Origin: Fidelibacterota bacterium | GTDB taxonomy: Bacteria; Fidelibacterota; UBA8477 | NCBI GenBank assembly: GCA_021734045.1 | Contig: JAIPJR010000001.1 | Span: 1 to 64,000, forward strand | DNA length: 64,000 nucleotides | Reading direction: 5' to 3' | Part shown: positions 1 through 8,616 of the stretch, piece after piece | How the letters are laid out: every line of letters starts with the position of its first letter | Position numbering within the stretch: the stretch's first letter is position 1 | Notes under the pieces: generated by a model | What the model saw: only the letters and a program-made list of their open reading frames with translations | What the model was told of the DNA's origin: nothing | Database searches by the model: none | Position numbers and translations under genes: made by a program

Positions 1-323
1 ATGAAATTGCACCGGATCTGGTTGTGGATGGCGAGATGAATGCCGACCTGGCAGTAGAACCTGAAATGCTGAAGGAACACTATCCGTTCAGCCAACTGCA
101 GGAAAGCGCCAATGTGTTGATATTCCCGGATTTGCAGTCTGGAAATATTGCCTACAAGCTGGTACATCGTCTCAGTGGTGCTGAAGCTATCGGTCCCATT
201 TTAGTGGGAATGAAAAAACCTGTTCACCTGCTACAGGTCGGTTCCAGTGAAGTGAATGATGTAGCGAATATGACCGCGCTGGCTGTGATTGATGCGCAGG
301 ATGTAGAAAAACGCAAGAAGTAG
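1..323 (+). CDS. maeB: Malic enzyme, C-terminal phosphotransacetylase-like domain (5' truncated by window)
   Basis: Only the last ~107 codons are present; the frame is open from base 3 and ends in TAG at 321-323. The peptide matches the C-terminal phosphate-acetyltransferase-like domain of long NADP-dependent malic enzymes, which convert malate to pyruvate and CO2 with NADPH formation. Recognisable pieces are VDGEMNADLAV, ANVLIFPDLQSGNIAYKL, AIGPILVGMKKPVHLL and the terminal NMTALAVIDAQ. The last two segments fit MaeB better than true Pta. The malic-enzyme N-terminal domain lies outside the window, so a free-standing Pta cannot be fully excluded. The next gene starts 30 bases downstream and is probably cotranscribed. 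Confidence 0.82.
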   Translation, partial: EIAPDLVVDGEMNADLAVEPEMLKEHYPFSQLQESANVLIFPDLQSGNIAYKLVHRLSGAEAIGPILVGMKKPVHLLQVGSSEVNDVANMTALAVIDAQDVEKRKK

Positions 324-353
324 AGACCTAGCCTCACAGGGGGGAGGGGCAGC

Positions 354-692
354 ATGAGCGAACATTATGATTTCAATAACCTGGAGCCGGATGGCCTGAC
401 CTTCATGCTGACCCATCGCAAGGATGTGATGGTGTCTTACATGAAAATGGTGGGTAGTCTGGGTGAGCATCTGGATGAAAAGACCAGGCATTTAATCATG
501 CTGGCGCTCCAGATGACCAGCCCCTCTCCCCAGACCATAAAAGTCATCGTCCCAAAAGCCTTGAAAGCCGGTGCCTCACCGGATGAAATTCTGGATGCTA
601 TGATTCTCAGCGTCCCATCGGTGGGTATCAGCACCGTATTGCGGATTCTACCGGATGTACTGACGGCTTTGGAAGAATTTGCCGGGGGGTAG
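354..692 (+). CDS. Carboxymuconolactone decarboxylase-like (AhpD-fold) small protein
   Basis: 112 residues. The segment LDEKTRHLIMLALQM followed by KALKAGASPDEILDAMIL is the typical helical core of the CMD/AhpD-like fold. The protein has no cysteine, so it lacks the CxxC motif of peroxidase-type AhpD proteins and is unlikely to be a thiol peroxidase-system enzyme. Its substrate cannot be told. A strong GGAGGGG Shine-Dalgarno lies just before the ATG. It follows the malic enzyme gene by 30 bases in the same direction, suggesting a shared transcript that ends near the hairpin at 706-730. Confidence 0.72.
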   Translation: MSEHYDFNNLEPDGLTFMLTHRKDVMVSYMKMVGSLGEHLDEKTRHLIMLALQMTSPSPQTIKVIVPKALKAGASPDEILDAMILSVPSVGISTVLRILPDVLTALEEFAGG

Positions 693-705
693 TCGATTGA
701 CAACA

Positions 706-730
706 CGATGCTCCCGGTTTGGGAGCATCG
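706..730 (+). terminator. Perfect 10-bp hairpin after the CMD gene, probable terminator
   Basis: CGATGCTCCC and GGGAGCATCG form a perfect stem around a five-base loop, 14 bases after the CMD stop. The following bases are only moderately T-rich, so termination efficiency is uncertain. The rest of the 693-998 gap holds no gene but carries two promoter-like sites for the nuo operon. Confidence 0.5.
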
Positions 731-852
731 GTTGAATTATAAAGCATCATTTAAATCCTCGCATGTCGTGGGTTCGAGAAATCCAATCCGGAAATCATTT
801 GCTTGGTGCCGAAGAAAAACCCTTCAACAGCAATAATTAAGTGACGCAACCA

Positions 853-868
853 TGGCACAAACATTGCA
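853..868 (+). promoter_or_regulatory. Consensus sigma-54 (-24/-12) promoter upstream of nuoA
   Basis: TGGCAC, five bases, then TTGCA: the GG and GC dinucleotides are separated by exactly ten bases, the diagnostic spacing for RpoN promoters. It would start transcription near base 880, upstream of the housekeeping promoter at 929-957. The same consensus sits upstream of the hydrogenase operon on the other strand (40136-40151). No bacterial enhancer-binding protein is encoded in the window. Confidence 0.55.
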
Positions 869-928
869 TCCCCGCTGGCAGGATGAAGAAACCATTGAAG
901 GATAAATTGTATCGCTCCCGAAATGACC

Positions 929-957
929 TTGAATCAACTGGGGGGGGCTTCTATATT
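929..957 (+). promoter_or_regulatory. Housekeeping-type promoter of the nuo operon
   Basis: TTGAAT, a 17-base spacer that includes a run of eight G, then TATATT. This predicts a start near base 964, about 35 bases before the nuoA ATG. The same TATATT -10 recurs in front of other operons in this window (16145, 50571, 58176). Confidence 0.6.
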
Positions 958-998
958 TCCGCCTCAATGATGGGCACAAGCTAAACGAACGAGGGATT

Positions 999-1421
999 AT
1001 GCACGAACATTACGGTGTCGTTTTAGCGTTTGGTATCCTGGGCTTCATACTCATGTATGTAGCCTTTATTTTACAGAAACTCATTGGCCCCAAAAACAGC
1101 AGCGAATTGAAACTGGACACCTACGAATGTGGTGAGCCAACTGAAGGTTCCAGTTGGGTGCAGTTCAATATCCGCTTTTATGTCATCGCGTTGATTTTCA
1201 TCGTCTTTGATGTGGAAGTGGTCTTTCTCTTTCCCTGGGCTGTGGTCTTCAAGGATATGGGTTTTGTGACCTTCATTGAGGTTTTCGTTTTTCTGGCCAT
1301 CCTGGTTGTGGGACTGGCCTATGTGTGGGCGAAAGGCGATTTGGAGTGGGTGAAGATGAAATTGAAATACGGCACAGGCCGTTACGCCGCTACACGCTTA
1401 CACGAATCTGAATCACCATAA
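999..1421 (+). CDS. nuoA: NADH-quinone oxidoreductase subunit A
   Basis: 140 residues, membrane subunit of respiratory complex I. Three predicted transmembrane helices (about 8-30, 64-88, 95-118). The loop between helices 1 and 2 carries the family segment DTYECGEPTEGSSWVQFNIRF, followed by YVIALIFIVFDVEVVFLFPW, the strongest NuoA signature. The start has a GAGGG ribosome site. It is the first gene of an 11-gene operon with nuoB 24 bases downstream. Confidence 0.97.
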   Translation: MHEHYGVVLAFGILGFILMYVAFILQKLIGPKNSSELKLDTYECGEPTEGSSWVQFNIRFYVIALIFIVFDVEVVFLFPWAVVFKDMGFVTFIEVFVFLAILVVGLAYVWAKGDLEWVKMKLKYGTGRYAATRLHESESP

Positions 1422-1445
1422 TTTTGAAACCAGGAGTTCCAACGC

Positions 1446-1940
1446 ATGGGCGTTTTAGAACATAAATTTTCCGGTGACAACATTATTATCACCTCTATGG
1501 ATAAGCTGATTAACTGGGCCCGCTCCAGTTCGGAGTGGTATTTCCAGTTCGGCCTGGCCTGCTGTGCTATCGAGATGATGGCCACTGCGGCGGCCCGGCA
1601 TGACTTAGAACGATTTGGCGCTATGCCGCGATCTTCACCGCGTCAGGCGGACGTCATGATTGTGTCCGGCACGGTTACGCTGAAGATGGCGACGCGTATT
1701 AAGCGGCTCTATGAGCAGATGGCTGATCCCAAATATGTGATTTCTATGGGCAGTTGTGCCAATTCAGGTGGTCCCTACTGGCAGCATGGCTATCATGTAT
1801 TGAAGGGTGTTGACCAGATTGTTCCGGTGGATGTCTATGTCCCCGGCTGCCCGCCCCGTCCGGAAGCATTATTGGAAGGACTAATGCACCTCCAGAAGAA
1901 AATTCGTGAAGAATCAACCTTAGGCAAAAAGGCAGGTTAA
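1446..1940 (+). CDS. nuoB: NADH-quinone oxidoreductase subunit B (N2 cluster subunit)
   Basis: 164 residues. It holds the terminal iron-sulfur cluster N2 that passes electrons to quinone. Ligand cysteines are visible as the adjacent pair C39-C40 ([11 protein letters not shown]), C104 ([12 protein letters not shown]) and C135 ([12 protein letters not shown]), all in the expected family context. It also shows the conserved [16 protein letters not shown] segment. It lies between nuoA and nuoC, five bases before the GTG of nuoC. Confidence 0.97.
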   Translation: MGVLEHKFSGDNIIITSMDKLINWARSSSEWYFQFGLACCAIEMMATAAARHDLERFGAMPRSSPRQADVMIVSGTVTLKMATRIKRLYEQMADPKYVISMGSCANSGGPYWQHGYHVLKGVDQIVPVDVYVPGCPPRPEALLEGLMHLQKKIREESTLGKKAG

Positions 1941-1945
1941 GCGTA

Positions 1946-2437
1946 GTGACAGAAGCAGCTATCTACGATCTGTTGGCTGAAAAATTTGGCGATAAAATGG
2001 TGGAATTTCTGGGGGAAGAGAAAACGCCCATCGCGGTGGTGCAACCGGCGCATATGCATGAGATTCTCACCTTTTTAAAAACGGACGAACACCTGCAATT
2101 TGATTCCCTCATGAGTCTGAGCGGTTTTGACCTGGGTGGCGCAGAGCAGCCATTGGGTGTGGCATATCATCTACATTCCATGTCCCTGAATCATTATTTC
2201 GCGGTCAAAGTGCTGCTGGAGGACCGTGAAAATCCAAAACTCAAATCGGTGAGCGATCTTTTCCGAACGGCCGATTGGCATGAACGGGAAGCTTATGATA
2301 TGTATGGGATAACCTTTGAGGGTCATCCCGATCTGCGTCGAATCCTGTTGGAGGATGACTGGGAAGGTTATCCATTACGCAAAGACTATGTCCAGGCTGA
2401 ATTCTATCGCGGCATGAAAATCGCCAAGGAAAAGTAA
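1946..2437 (+). CDS. nuoC: NADH-quinone oxidoreductase subunit C
   Basis: 163 residues with a GTG start five bases after nuoB. It is a soluble connecting subunit of the complex I Q-module. Family hallmarks are the segment around residues 110-150, including DWHEREAYDMYGITFEGHP and RRILLEDDWEGYPLRKDY. NuoC is separate from NuoD here, unlike the NuoCD fusion of enterobacteria. A 118-base gap to nuoD contains no recognisable gene; nuoD has its own strong ribosome site. Confidence 0.96.
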   Translation: MTEAAIYDLLAEKFGDKMVEFLGEEKTPIAVVQPAHMHEILTFLKTDEHLQFDSLMSLSGFDLGGAEQPLGVAYHLHSMSLNHYFAVKVLLEDRENPKLKSVSDLFRTADWHEREAYDMYGITFEGHPDLRRILLEDDWEGYPLRKDYVQAEFYRGMKIAKEK

Positions 2438-2555
2438 CAATCGAGACTTATCAGACATATTTATCTACTCAATTTCCCCTGCTGACAAGATTAGACAGAA
2501 ATGGGGCGGAGATTACGAACGCATTGGCTGTTTATACCTGCAAGGAGAGCACCTG

Positions 2556-3677
2556 ATGACCCGGTTGAATGCTGAAGAAATGGTGCTGAATATGGGTCCT
2601 CAGCACCCCAGTACCCACGGGGTGTTACGCCTGAAATTAAAAACTGATGGTGAAATCGTCTCGCATATTGAACCGGTAATCGGATACCTGCACCGTTGCT
2701 TCGAAAAGCATGGTGAAAATATCGAATACCAGATGGTAACGCCTTTCACCGACCGCTGCGATTATCTGGCAAGCATGAACAATGCCCACGCCTACGCCAT
2801 GGCGGTGGAAAAGCTCATGGGTATTGAACTGCCGGAGCGGGTGGAGTATCTGCGGATCATTTTTGCCGAGTTACAACGCATTGCCAGTCACCTGGTAGCC
2901 GTGGGGACATTTGGTCTGGATGTTGGCGCGATTACACCCTTTATCTACTGTTTCCGGGAGCGGGAAACCATACTGGACCTGTTTGAAATGGCTTCCGGCG
3001 CGCGTCTGCTGTACAATTACATCTGGATTGGCGGTCTGGCCCACGACATTCCACCGGGATTTGTGGAAAAAGCCTACGAATTCCTGGATTATTTTGACGA
3101 CCGGGTTCGGGAGTATAACCGCATTCTCACCGGGAATAAAATTTTCATTGAACGGGCTGCCGATGTGGGGGTCATGCCGCCGGAAGTGGCCATTAATTAC
3201 GGTGTCACCGGTCCCAATTTGCGGGCTTCCGGTGTGGATCATGACCTGCGACGGGTGCAGCCTTATTCCATCTATGACCGGTTTGATTTTAAAACCATTG
3301 TGGGACAAGGCGAAATGGGCACGGTAGGCGACTGTTGGGATCGCTACTATGTGCGTGTGTTGGAGATGGAGGAAAGCGCTAAAATCGTTCGTCAGGCGCT
3401 GGACCAACTGCCGGCTGAAGGTGATGTTCAGGCTGCCGTTCCCAAGAAAATCAGGCCTCCGAAGGGTGAGATCTATTTTCGCAGTGAAAATCCCCGAGGT
3501 GAATTGGGATATTACATCATCAGCGACGGCAGTAACGTACCCTTCCGGGTAAAAATGCGTTCGCCCGCATTTTGCAATCTCAGTGTTATTAACGAGATCG
3601 GTGCCGGATGGATGATTTCCGATGTGATTGCGATTTTGGGAAGTCTGGATATTGTTTTGGGAGAGATCGACCGGTAA
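2556..3677 (+). CDS. nuoD: NADH-quinone oxidoreductase subunit D
   Basis: 373 residues, 49-kDa-type subunit that forms the quinone site with NuoB. It begins with NMGPQHPSTHGVLRLKLKTD and the HRCFEKHGENIEYQ segment; the quinone-binding loop histidine lies in GPQHPSTHG. The C-terminus LGSLDIVLGEIDR is typical. The start is fixed by AAGGAGA ten bases upstream. Like all NuoD proteins it is evolutionarily related to [NiFe]-hydrogenase large subunits but lacks the nickel cysteines. Confidence 0.97.
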   Translation: MTRLNAEEMVLNMGPQHPSTHGVLRLKLKTDGEIVSHIEPVIGYLHRCFEKHGENIEYQMVTPFTDRCDYLASMNNAHAYAMAVEKLMGIELPERVEYLRIIFAELQRIASHLVAVGTFGLDVGAITPFIYCFRERETILDLFEMASGARLLYNYIWIGGLAHDIPPGFVEKAYEFLDYFDDRVREYNRILTGNKIFIERAADVGVMPPEVAINYGVTGPNLRASGVDHDLRRVQPYSIYDRFDFKTIVGQGEMGTVGDCWDRYYVRVLEMEESAKIVRQALDQLPAEGDVQAAVPKKIRPPKGEIYFRSENPRGELGYYIISDGSNVPFRVKMRSPAFCNLSVINEIGAGWMISDVIAILGSLDIVLGEIDR

Positions 3678-3737
3678 CCGGTGCGATAATGAGTGATGCA
3701 GAAAGTTTTCGGGGAATAGGGCTGTAAGGGAACCGCC

Positions 3738-4991
3738 ATGATTGATGCTATTGCCTCCTGGATGTTACAATTTGGTGCCTTGAACTGGCTGGGGGAGACC
3801 GGTGCCAGCCTGGTCGCTGTAGCGCTGGTGGGAATCACCTTGTTCATCTTCGTCGCAGCCAATGCCATCGTCCTGGTTTATGTAGAGCGAAAAGTTTCCG
3901 CTTTTATGCAGGTCAGGTTGGGTCCCATGCGGGTCGGTCCCATGGGGACACTGCAGACCGTGGCAGATGCGTTGAAGTTGTTGGTGAAAGAGGACATTAT
4001 CCCCCAATTTGCGGATAAAGTGCTCTTTCGCGTGGGTCCCTGGGTCATCCTGATCTCGGCATTCGTTGCTTTTGCCGCTATTCCCTTCAGCCCCACCTGG
4101 GTACCGGCTGATATGAGTATTGGACTGTTTTATGTCTTGTCCGTTTCCTCGGTAGTGGTGATTGGAATCGTCATGTCGGGGTGGGCATCCAATAACAAGT
4201 GGTCATTATACGGTGCCATGCGATCCGCTGCGCAAATCGTGAGTTATGAAATTCCGGTGGGACTTTCCCTGCTGGCGGCTGTGGCGGTGGTAGGGACATT
4301 AAACCTGCAGGAATTAATCCAGGCCCAGGCTGGTGTGGGAAATCTGTTTCACTGGATACCCATTCCGGTCCCCAACTGGTTTATTTTCAACAATCCATTT
4401 CTATTCATCGCCGCTTTCGTCTATTTGATCGCGGCCACCGCTGAGGTGAACCGGACGCCATTTGACATTCCGGAAGCCGAATCTGAGCTGGTGGCTGGAT
4501 TCATGACGGAATTTTCCGGCATTCGCTGGGCATTGTTTTTCTTATCTGAATATGCCAATGCCGCTGTGGTTGCCTTATTGACGGCCATCGTTTTTCTGGG
4601 TGGTTGGCAATCGCCATTCCCGGATATTCAGGGCGCCCGGATTGGTATGAGTGTCCTGGCAGTCCTGGCGATTATTTGGACTTTTTATGTTAAGGTAAAA
4701 GCAAACCGCTTATCCATATATCCATTAGCTGTCACCGTCGTGCTGGCCGTGCTGGCGTGGCTATTTCCGGCATTTGCCCAATGGCTGGCGAATCCGGGCT
4801 TGCTCTGGATCGCCATCAAAGGTGGAACGATTATATTTATGCTTATGTGGTTCCGTTGGACATTTCCGCGATTACGCGTGGATCAGTTGATGTACGTGAG
4901 CTGGAAGGTGCTGTTGCCGCTGGCCATGATTAATCTGGCGGGTGTGGCAATCTGGATGTGGTTAACCGGTGCAATCAATCTGGTGGGATAA
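3738..4991 (+). CDS. nuoH: NADH-quinone oxidoreductase subunit H
   Basis: 417 residues, about nine transmembrane helices; a quinone-chamber membrane subunit. Diagnostic segments are VYVERKVSAFMQVRLGPMRVGP near residue 50, GWASNNKWSLYGAMRSAAQ, and AEVNRTPFDIPEAESELVAG with the conserved acidic cytoplasmic loop. The length is near the upper end for the family. It stops seven bases before the chosen start of nuoI. Confidence 0.97.
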   Translation: MIDAIASWMLQFGALNWLGETGASLVAVALVGITLFIFVAANAIVLVYVERKVSAFMQVRLGPMRVGPMGTLQTVADALKLLVKEDIIPQFADKVLFRVGPWVILISAFVAFAAIPFSPTWVPADMSIGLFYVLSVSSVVVIGIVMSGWASNNKWSLYGAMRSAAQIVSYEIPVGLSLLAAVAVVGTLNLQELIQAQAGVGNLFHWIPIPVPNWFIFNNPFLFIAAFVYLIAATAEVNRTPFDIPEAESELVAGFMTEFSGIRWALFFLSEYANAAVVALLTAIVFLGGWQSPFPDIQGARIGMSVLAVLAIIWTFYVKVKANRLSIYPLAVTVVLAVLAWLFPAFAQWLANPGLLWIAIKGGTIIFMLMWFRWTFPRLRVDQLMYVSWKVLLPLAMINLAGVAIWMWLTGAINLVG

Positions 4992-4998
4992 ATCAAGC

Positions 4999-5679
4999 AT
5001 GGGCTACTTTAAAAATATTGCTGATAGTGTTTCCACACTGATAACCGGAATGAAGGTTACTATGGGTTATTTTGTCCGGCCCCGGGAGCATGTAACGCTC
5101 CAGTATCCGGACGAACAATGGCCGAATCCGAAGCGCAAAATCGGCGTGGGTGAATTGGATTCATATAATGTCATTCGCTCCAAACTGCATGTGGACATTG
5201 ACGATTGTATTGGTTGTAAGAAGTGTGAGCGTGCCTGTCCGGTGGATTGTATCACCATTGATACACTGAAAGCAGATAAGGGTGAGGATATTGGAACGAC
5301 GAAAAATGGGACGCAGAAACGGTTATTGGTGACGCGATTCACCATTGATATGACCGAGTGCATGTACTGTGATTTGTGTACCTTCCCTTGTCCTGAGGAT
5401 TGCATTTATATGACACCGGATTACCGGTTTGAGCGGGGTGATAATCAGAAAACAGAGATTTCCACCGTTGATCGCTGGCGGAACCGACAAAATCTGATTT
5501 ATGAGTACGCCACGGTGCCACCGGAGGAGGTGGAGCGGCGCAAAGAAGCGATCGAAGCGGAGCAGGCAGCGAAATTAGCTGCGGCAGAGAAGGCAAAAGC
5601 CGCTGCGGAAAAAAAGGCAGCAGAAGCCAAGCCGGCTGAAAAAGAGAATCCGGATAAACCGGAACCGGGGGAGGAGTAA
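4999..5679 (+). CDS. nuoI: NADH-quinone oxidoreductase subunit I with charged C-terminal tail
   Basis: 226 residues from the ATG at 4999. A longer in-frame reading from 4969 would overlap nuoH and is less likely. Two [4Fe-4S] clusters (N6a, N6b) are specified by C70-C73-C76 with C80, and C121-C124-C127 with C131, each in CxxCxxCxxxCP form. Beyond about residue 165 the protein carries a 60-residue Ala/Lys/Glu-rich tail ending in PDKPEPGEE, which standard NuoI lacks. In a complex without NuoEFG, this subunit is the likely electron entry end. Confidence 0.95.
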   Translation: MGYFKNIADSVSTLITGMKVTMGYFVRPREHVTLQYPDEQWPNPKRKIGVGELDSYNVIRSKLHVDIDDCIGCKKCERACPVDCITIDTLKADKGEDIGTTKNGTQKRLLVTRFTIDMTECMYCDLCTFPCPEDCIYMTPDYRFERGDNQKTEISTVDRWRNRQNLIYEYATVPPEEVERRKEAIEAEQAAKLAAAEKAKAAAEKKAAEAKPAEKENPDKPEPGEE

Positions 5680-5683
5680 ACCC

Positions 5684-6175
5684 ATGGGCGAGGTCATTTT
5701 TTGGGTGATCTGGGCATTGGTGGCTGTGTCGGCCATGGTTGTGGCTTTCAGCAAAAACCTGGTGTATTCGGTTTTTTCCCTTTTGGCAACCTTTATTGGT
5801 GTGGCCGGGATTTATATCTTTCTAAACGCAGATTTTCTTGCTGTCACCCAGATCGTGATTTATGTAGGCGGAATTTTAGTTCTGTTGGTTTTTGGGATCA
5901 TGCTCACCAATCGTATTGTGGTGGCGAAAATAACCCAATCCTCCCTGCAGCGAACCACCGGTCTTGTGGTAGTCGGTGCGATTTTTCTGGTGCTGGTCCT
6001 TACGCTTCTGAATCAAACCTGGCCACTGGCGACTTCAGCAGCCGAATTTGATTCTACGGTGAATAATATTGGCGAGTTGCTGTTTGGTGATTACCTGATT
6101 TTGTTTGAGGTGGCTTCAGTCTTACTGCTGGGCGCGTTGATTGGTGCGGCGACTCTGGCGCGGAAGGAGCTGTAG
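5684..6175 (+). CDS. nuoJ: NADH-quinone oxidoreductase subunit J
   Basis: 163 residues with five transmembrane helices. The third helix region shows the family signature DFLAVTQIVIYVGGILVLLVF. It follows nuoI by four bases and abuts nuoK, whose ATG lies one base after its TAG. In complex I, NuoJ and NuoK link the quinone module to the antiporter-like pumps. Confidence 0.96.
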   Translation: MGEVIFWVIWALVAVSAMVVAFSKNLVYSVFSLLATFIGVAGIYIFLNADFLAVTQIVIYVGGILVLLVFGIMLTNRIVVAKITQSSLQRTTGLVVVGAIFLVLVLTLLNQTWPLATSAAEFDSTVNNIGELLFGDYLILFEVASVLLLGALIGAATLARKEL

Positions 6176-6176
6176 T

Positions 6177-6482
6177 ATGCATGCATTGTCATCCTATCTT
6201 ATTTTAAGCGCACTGTTATTTTCGCTGGGTTTATATACCGTTATCACTCGGAAGAATGCCGTTGCCATTCTTATGGGAATCGAGCTGATTTTGAACGCTG
6301 CCAATGTGAATTTCATCGCATTCTCAAAATTTGTGACCCATCATGTGGAAGGGCACCTGATGGCGGTATTTATCATTATGCTGGCTGCTGCGGAAGCGGC
6401 AGTGGCATTGGCTATTATCCTGAATCTCTATAACGATCATGGCAATATCAATGTTGATGAAGCCAACGCGCTAAAACGGTAG
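6177..6482 (+). CDS. nuoK: NADH-quinone oxidoreductase subunit K
   Basis: 101 residues from the ATG at 6177, matching the usual ~100-residue length. A longer in-frame reading from 6141 is rejected because it overlaps nuoJ and adds a non-homologous arginine-rich leader. Three transmembrane helices contain the two conserved membrane glutamates, in LMGIELILNAANVNF and in MLAAAEAAVALAI. It is a proton-pathway subunit. Confidence 0.96.
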   Translation: MHALSSYLILSALLFSLGLYTVITRKNAVAILMGIELILNAANVNFIAFSKFVTHHVEGHLMAVFIIMLAAAEAAVALAIILNLYNDHGNINVDEANALKR

Positions 6483-6489
6483 GTCTCAC

Positions 6490-8595
6490 ATGCCCATGGT
6501 AAATCTATCTATAATCATTCTGGTCTTACCCCTTATCAGCTTTGTCTTCCAAATGTTTTTTGGGCGCCGGCTGGAAGGTAAAAAGGGCGAATGGATTTCC
6601 ATCTCGCTGGTACTGGTGACGCTGTTATTGGCCATCATCATGTTTGCCAACATGCTCTTCGACTACCAACCCGATTTCAGGCAGGAAGCCCAATTCACCT
6701 GGCTGAATCTGGGGAGCTTTCAGCTTGAGATGGGGATTTTGGTGGACAATATCACCATTATCATGTTGCTGGTGGTCGCCATCATCAGCGGCTTGGTGCA
6801 CATCTACTCGGTGGAGTACATGAAGGACGATGTGCGCTATTCACGCTACTTTGGTTTTCTGGGAATTTTTACCTTCTCTATGTATGGCATCACCATCGCC
6901 AATAATCTCTTTATGATATACTGTTTCTGGGAGTTGGTGGGTTTGTCATCTTACCTGTTGATTGGACACTGGTGGGAGAAAAAATCGGCTGCGGATGCCG
7001 GTAAAAAAGCCTTTATCGTGAACCGCATTGGCGATATCGGTATGTTTATGGGGTTGATGATCGTTGCTACCGTGGCCGGTACCTTTAATTACGAATTATT
7101 GTTTGAGCGCATCGGTAATGGTGCCTGGGCGGCCGGTGTTGGTGGCTTGTTCGGCGGCGTGGATCCCAATACCCTCCTGACCTGGGCGGGGGTGCTAATT
7201 TTCATGGGTGCAATTGGCAAATCGGCGCAATTTCCGTTGCATGTCTGGTTACCGGATGCCATGGAAGGTCCCACGCCGGTCTCTGCATTAATCCATGCGG
7301 CGACTATGGTGGCGGCAGGTGTTTATCTCACGGTTAGAATATTCCCCATGCTCACACCAAACGCCATGTCATTCATTGCTTTAATCGGCGGATTTACGGC
7401 CTTTTTCGCTGCCACGATTGCTATTACCCAGAATGACATTAAAAAGGTGCTGGCCTATTCGACCGTGTCCCAATTGGGGTACATGATTATGGCACTGGGA
7501 ACCGGTGCCTATGTTGCGGGCTTTTTCCACCTGGTGACACACGCCATGTTCAAGGGGCTGCTCTTTCTGGCGTCTGGTTCGGTTATTCACATGATGCATC
7601 ATAGTTTGCATAAACTGGGTGACCATGAAACCGATGCCCAGGATATGCGCAATATGGGTGGTTTGCGGACGAAAATGCCGATTACCTACACCGTATTTTT
7701 AATCGCATCATTGTCCATCTCAGGGATACCGCTTTTCTCAGGATTTCTGAGTAAAGATGCCATTCTGGCCGGTACTTGGGCTTATGCAGCCCACATTCAT
7801 GACGGCTGGCTGGCCCAGGCGCATCTGGGCTGGCTGCTACCTTTCTTTGGCTTTTCGGCAGCATTGATTACGGCATTTTACATGTTCCGGCTTATGTTTA
7901 TGACATTCCACGGTGAGCCGAAAAATAAAGCCATATTTGATAACATGCATGAAGCACCCCGATTGATTACGGTGCCCATCATGGTATTGGGCGCGCTTTC
8001 CACCTGGATATTCTTCTCACTACCCTCATTCAATCCACTGGGTGGCGAAGGGTGGTTCCACCACCTGGTGCAGCAGGCGAAGAGTGTGGTACCAACGGGT
8101 GCTTTTGACGCAGAGACCTTCGCGCACGGATTGCATGCAGCCCACTATCCGGCCATGTACACCTCACTAATCGTGGCCGGGTTGGGTATTGGTCTGGCTG
8201 TGCTGATTTATCTGCTGCGGGAGATTGATCCAGAAAAAATCGCTATCCGATTGGGTGTGCTGTACCGCGGTTCCCTGAACAAGTGGTACATGGACGAAAT
8301 CTACTTGCACGGTATCATCCGGCCATTTTTAAAGGGCTGTGGTGCCGTGGCAACATTTGATATGGAAATTTATGATCATTATGTCATCGATGGTGTGGGG
8401 CGTCGTGTGAAATCCTTGGCGACCGGAACCGGTGTGGCAGATGATCTGGTGGTTGACGGTGCCGTGAATCTATTCGGCATCATTTTTCAATGGCTGGGGT
8501 GGACACTAAAGTTTGTCCAGACCGGTAAAATTCAGAATTATTTGATCTATGTGCTCATCGGAGTGCTGATGGTCTATTTAATCAATGTCTTCTAG
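6490..8595 (+). CDS. nuoL: NADH-quinone oxidoreductase subunit L
   Basis: 701 residues, the distal antiporter-like proton pump of complex I. It contains the Mrp-type core: MYCFWELVGLSSYLLIGHW-like helix 5, GAIGKSAQFPLHVWLPDAMEGPTPVSALIHAATMV with the key lysine and histidines, and NDIKKVLAYSTVSQLGYM. The long C-terminal part fits the lateral amphipathic helix and last anchoring helix. It is about 90 residues longer than the E. coli protein, as is common outside Proteobacteria. Confidence 0.97.
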   Translation: MPMVNLSIIILVLPLISFVFQMFFGRRLEGKKGEWISISLVLVTLLLAIIMFANMLFDYQPDFRQEAQFTWLNLGSFQLEMGILVDNITIIMLLVVAIISGLVHIYSVEYMKDDVRYSRYFGFLGIFTFSMYGITIANNLFMIYCFWELVGLSSYLLIGHWWEKKSAADAGKKAFIVNRIGDIGMFMGLMIVATVAGTFNYELLFERIGNGAWAAGVGGLFGGVDPNTLLTWAGVLIFMGAIGKSAQFPLHVWLPDAMEGPTPVSALIHAATMVAAGVYLTVRIFPMLTPNAMSFIALIGGFTAFFAATIAITQNDIKKVLAYSTVSQLGYMIMALGTGAYVAGFFHLVTHAMFKGLLFLASGSVIHMMHHSLHKLGDHETDAQDMRNMGGLRTKMPITYTVFLIASLSISGIPLFSGFLSKDAILAGTWAYAAHIHDGWLAQAHLGWLLPFFGFSAALITAFYMFRLMFMTFHGEPKNKAIFDNMHEAPRLITVPIMVLGALSTWIFFSLPSFNPLGGEGWFHHLVQQAKSVVPTGAFDAETFAHGLHAAHYPAMYTSLIVAGLGIGLAVLIYLLREIDPEKIAIRLGVLYRGSLNKWYMDEIYLHGIIRPFLKGCGAVATFDMEIYDHYVIDGVGRRVKSLATGTGVADDLVVDGAVNLFGIIFQWLGWTLKFVQTGKIQNYLIYVLIGVLMVYLINVF

Positions 8596-8616
8596 GACAG
8601 GGAGGAATTGGCTTAG

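Noticed and set aside
2871-3407. A 178-codon minus-strand frame
   Set aside because: Antisense shadow of nuoD, no domain or ribosome site.
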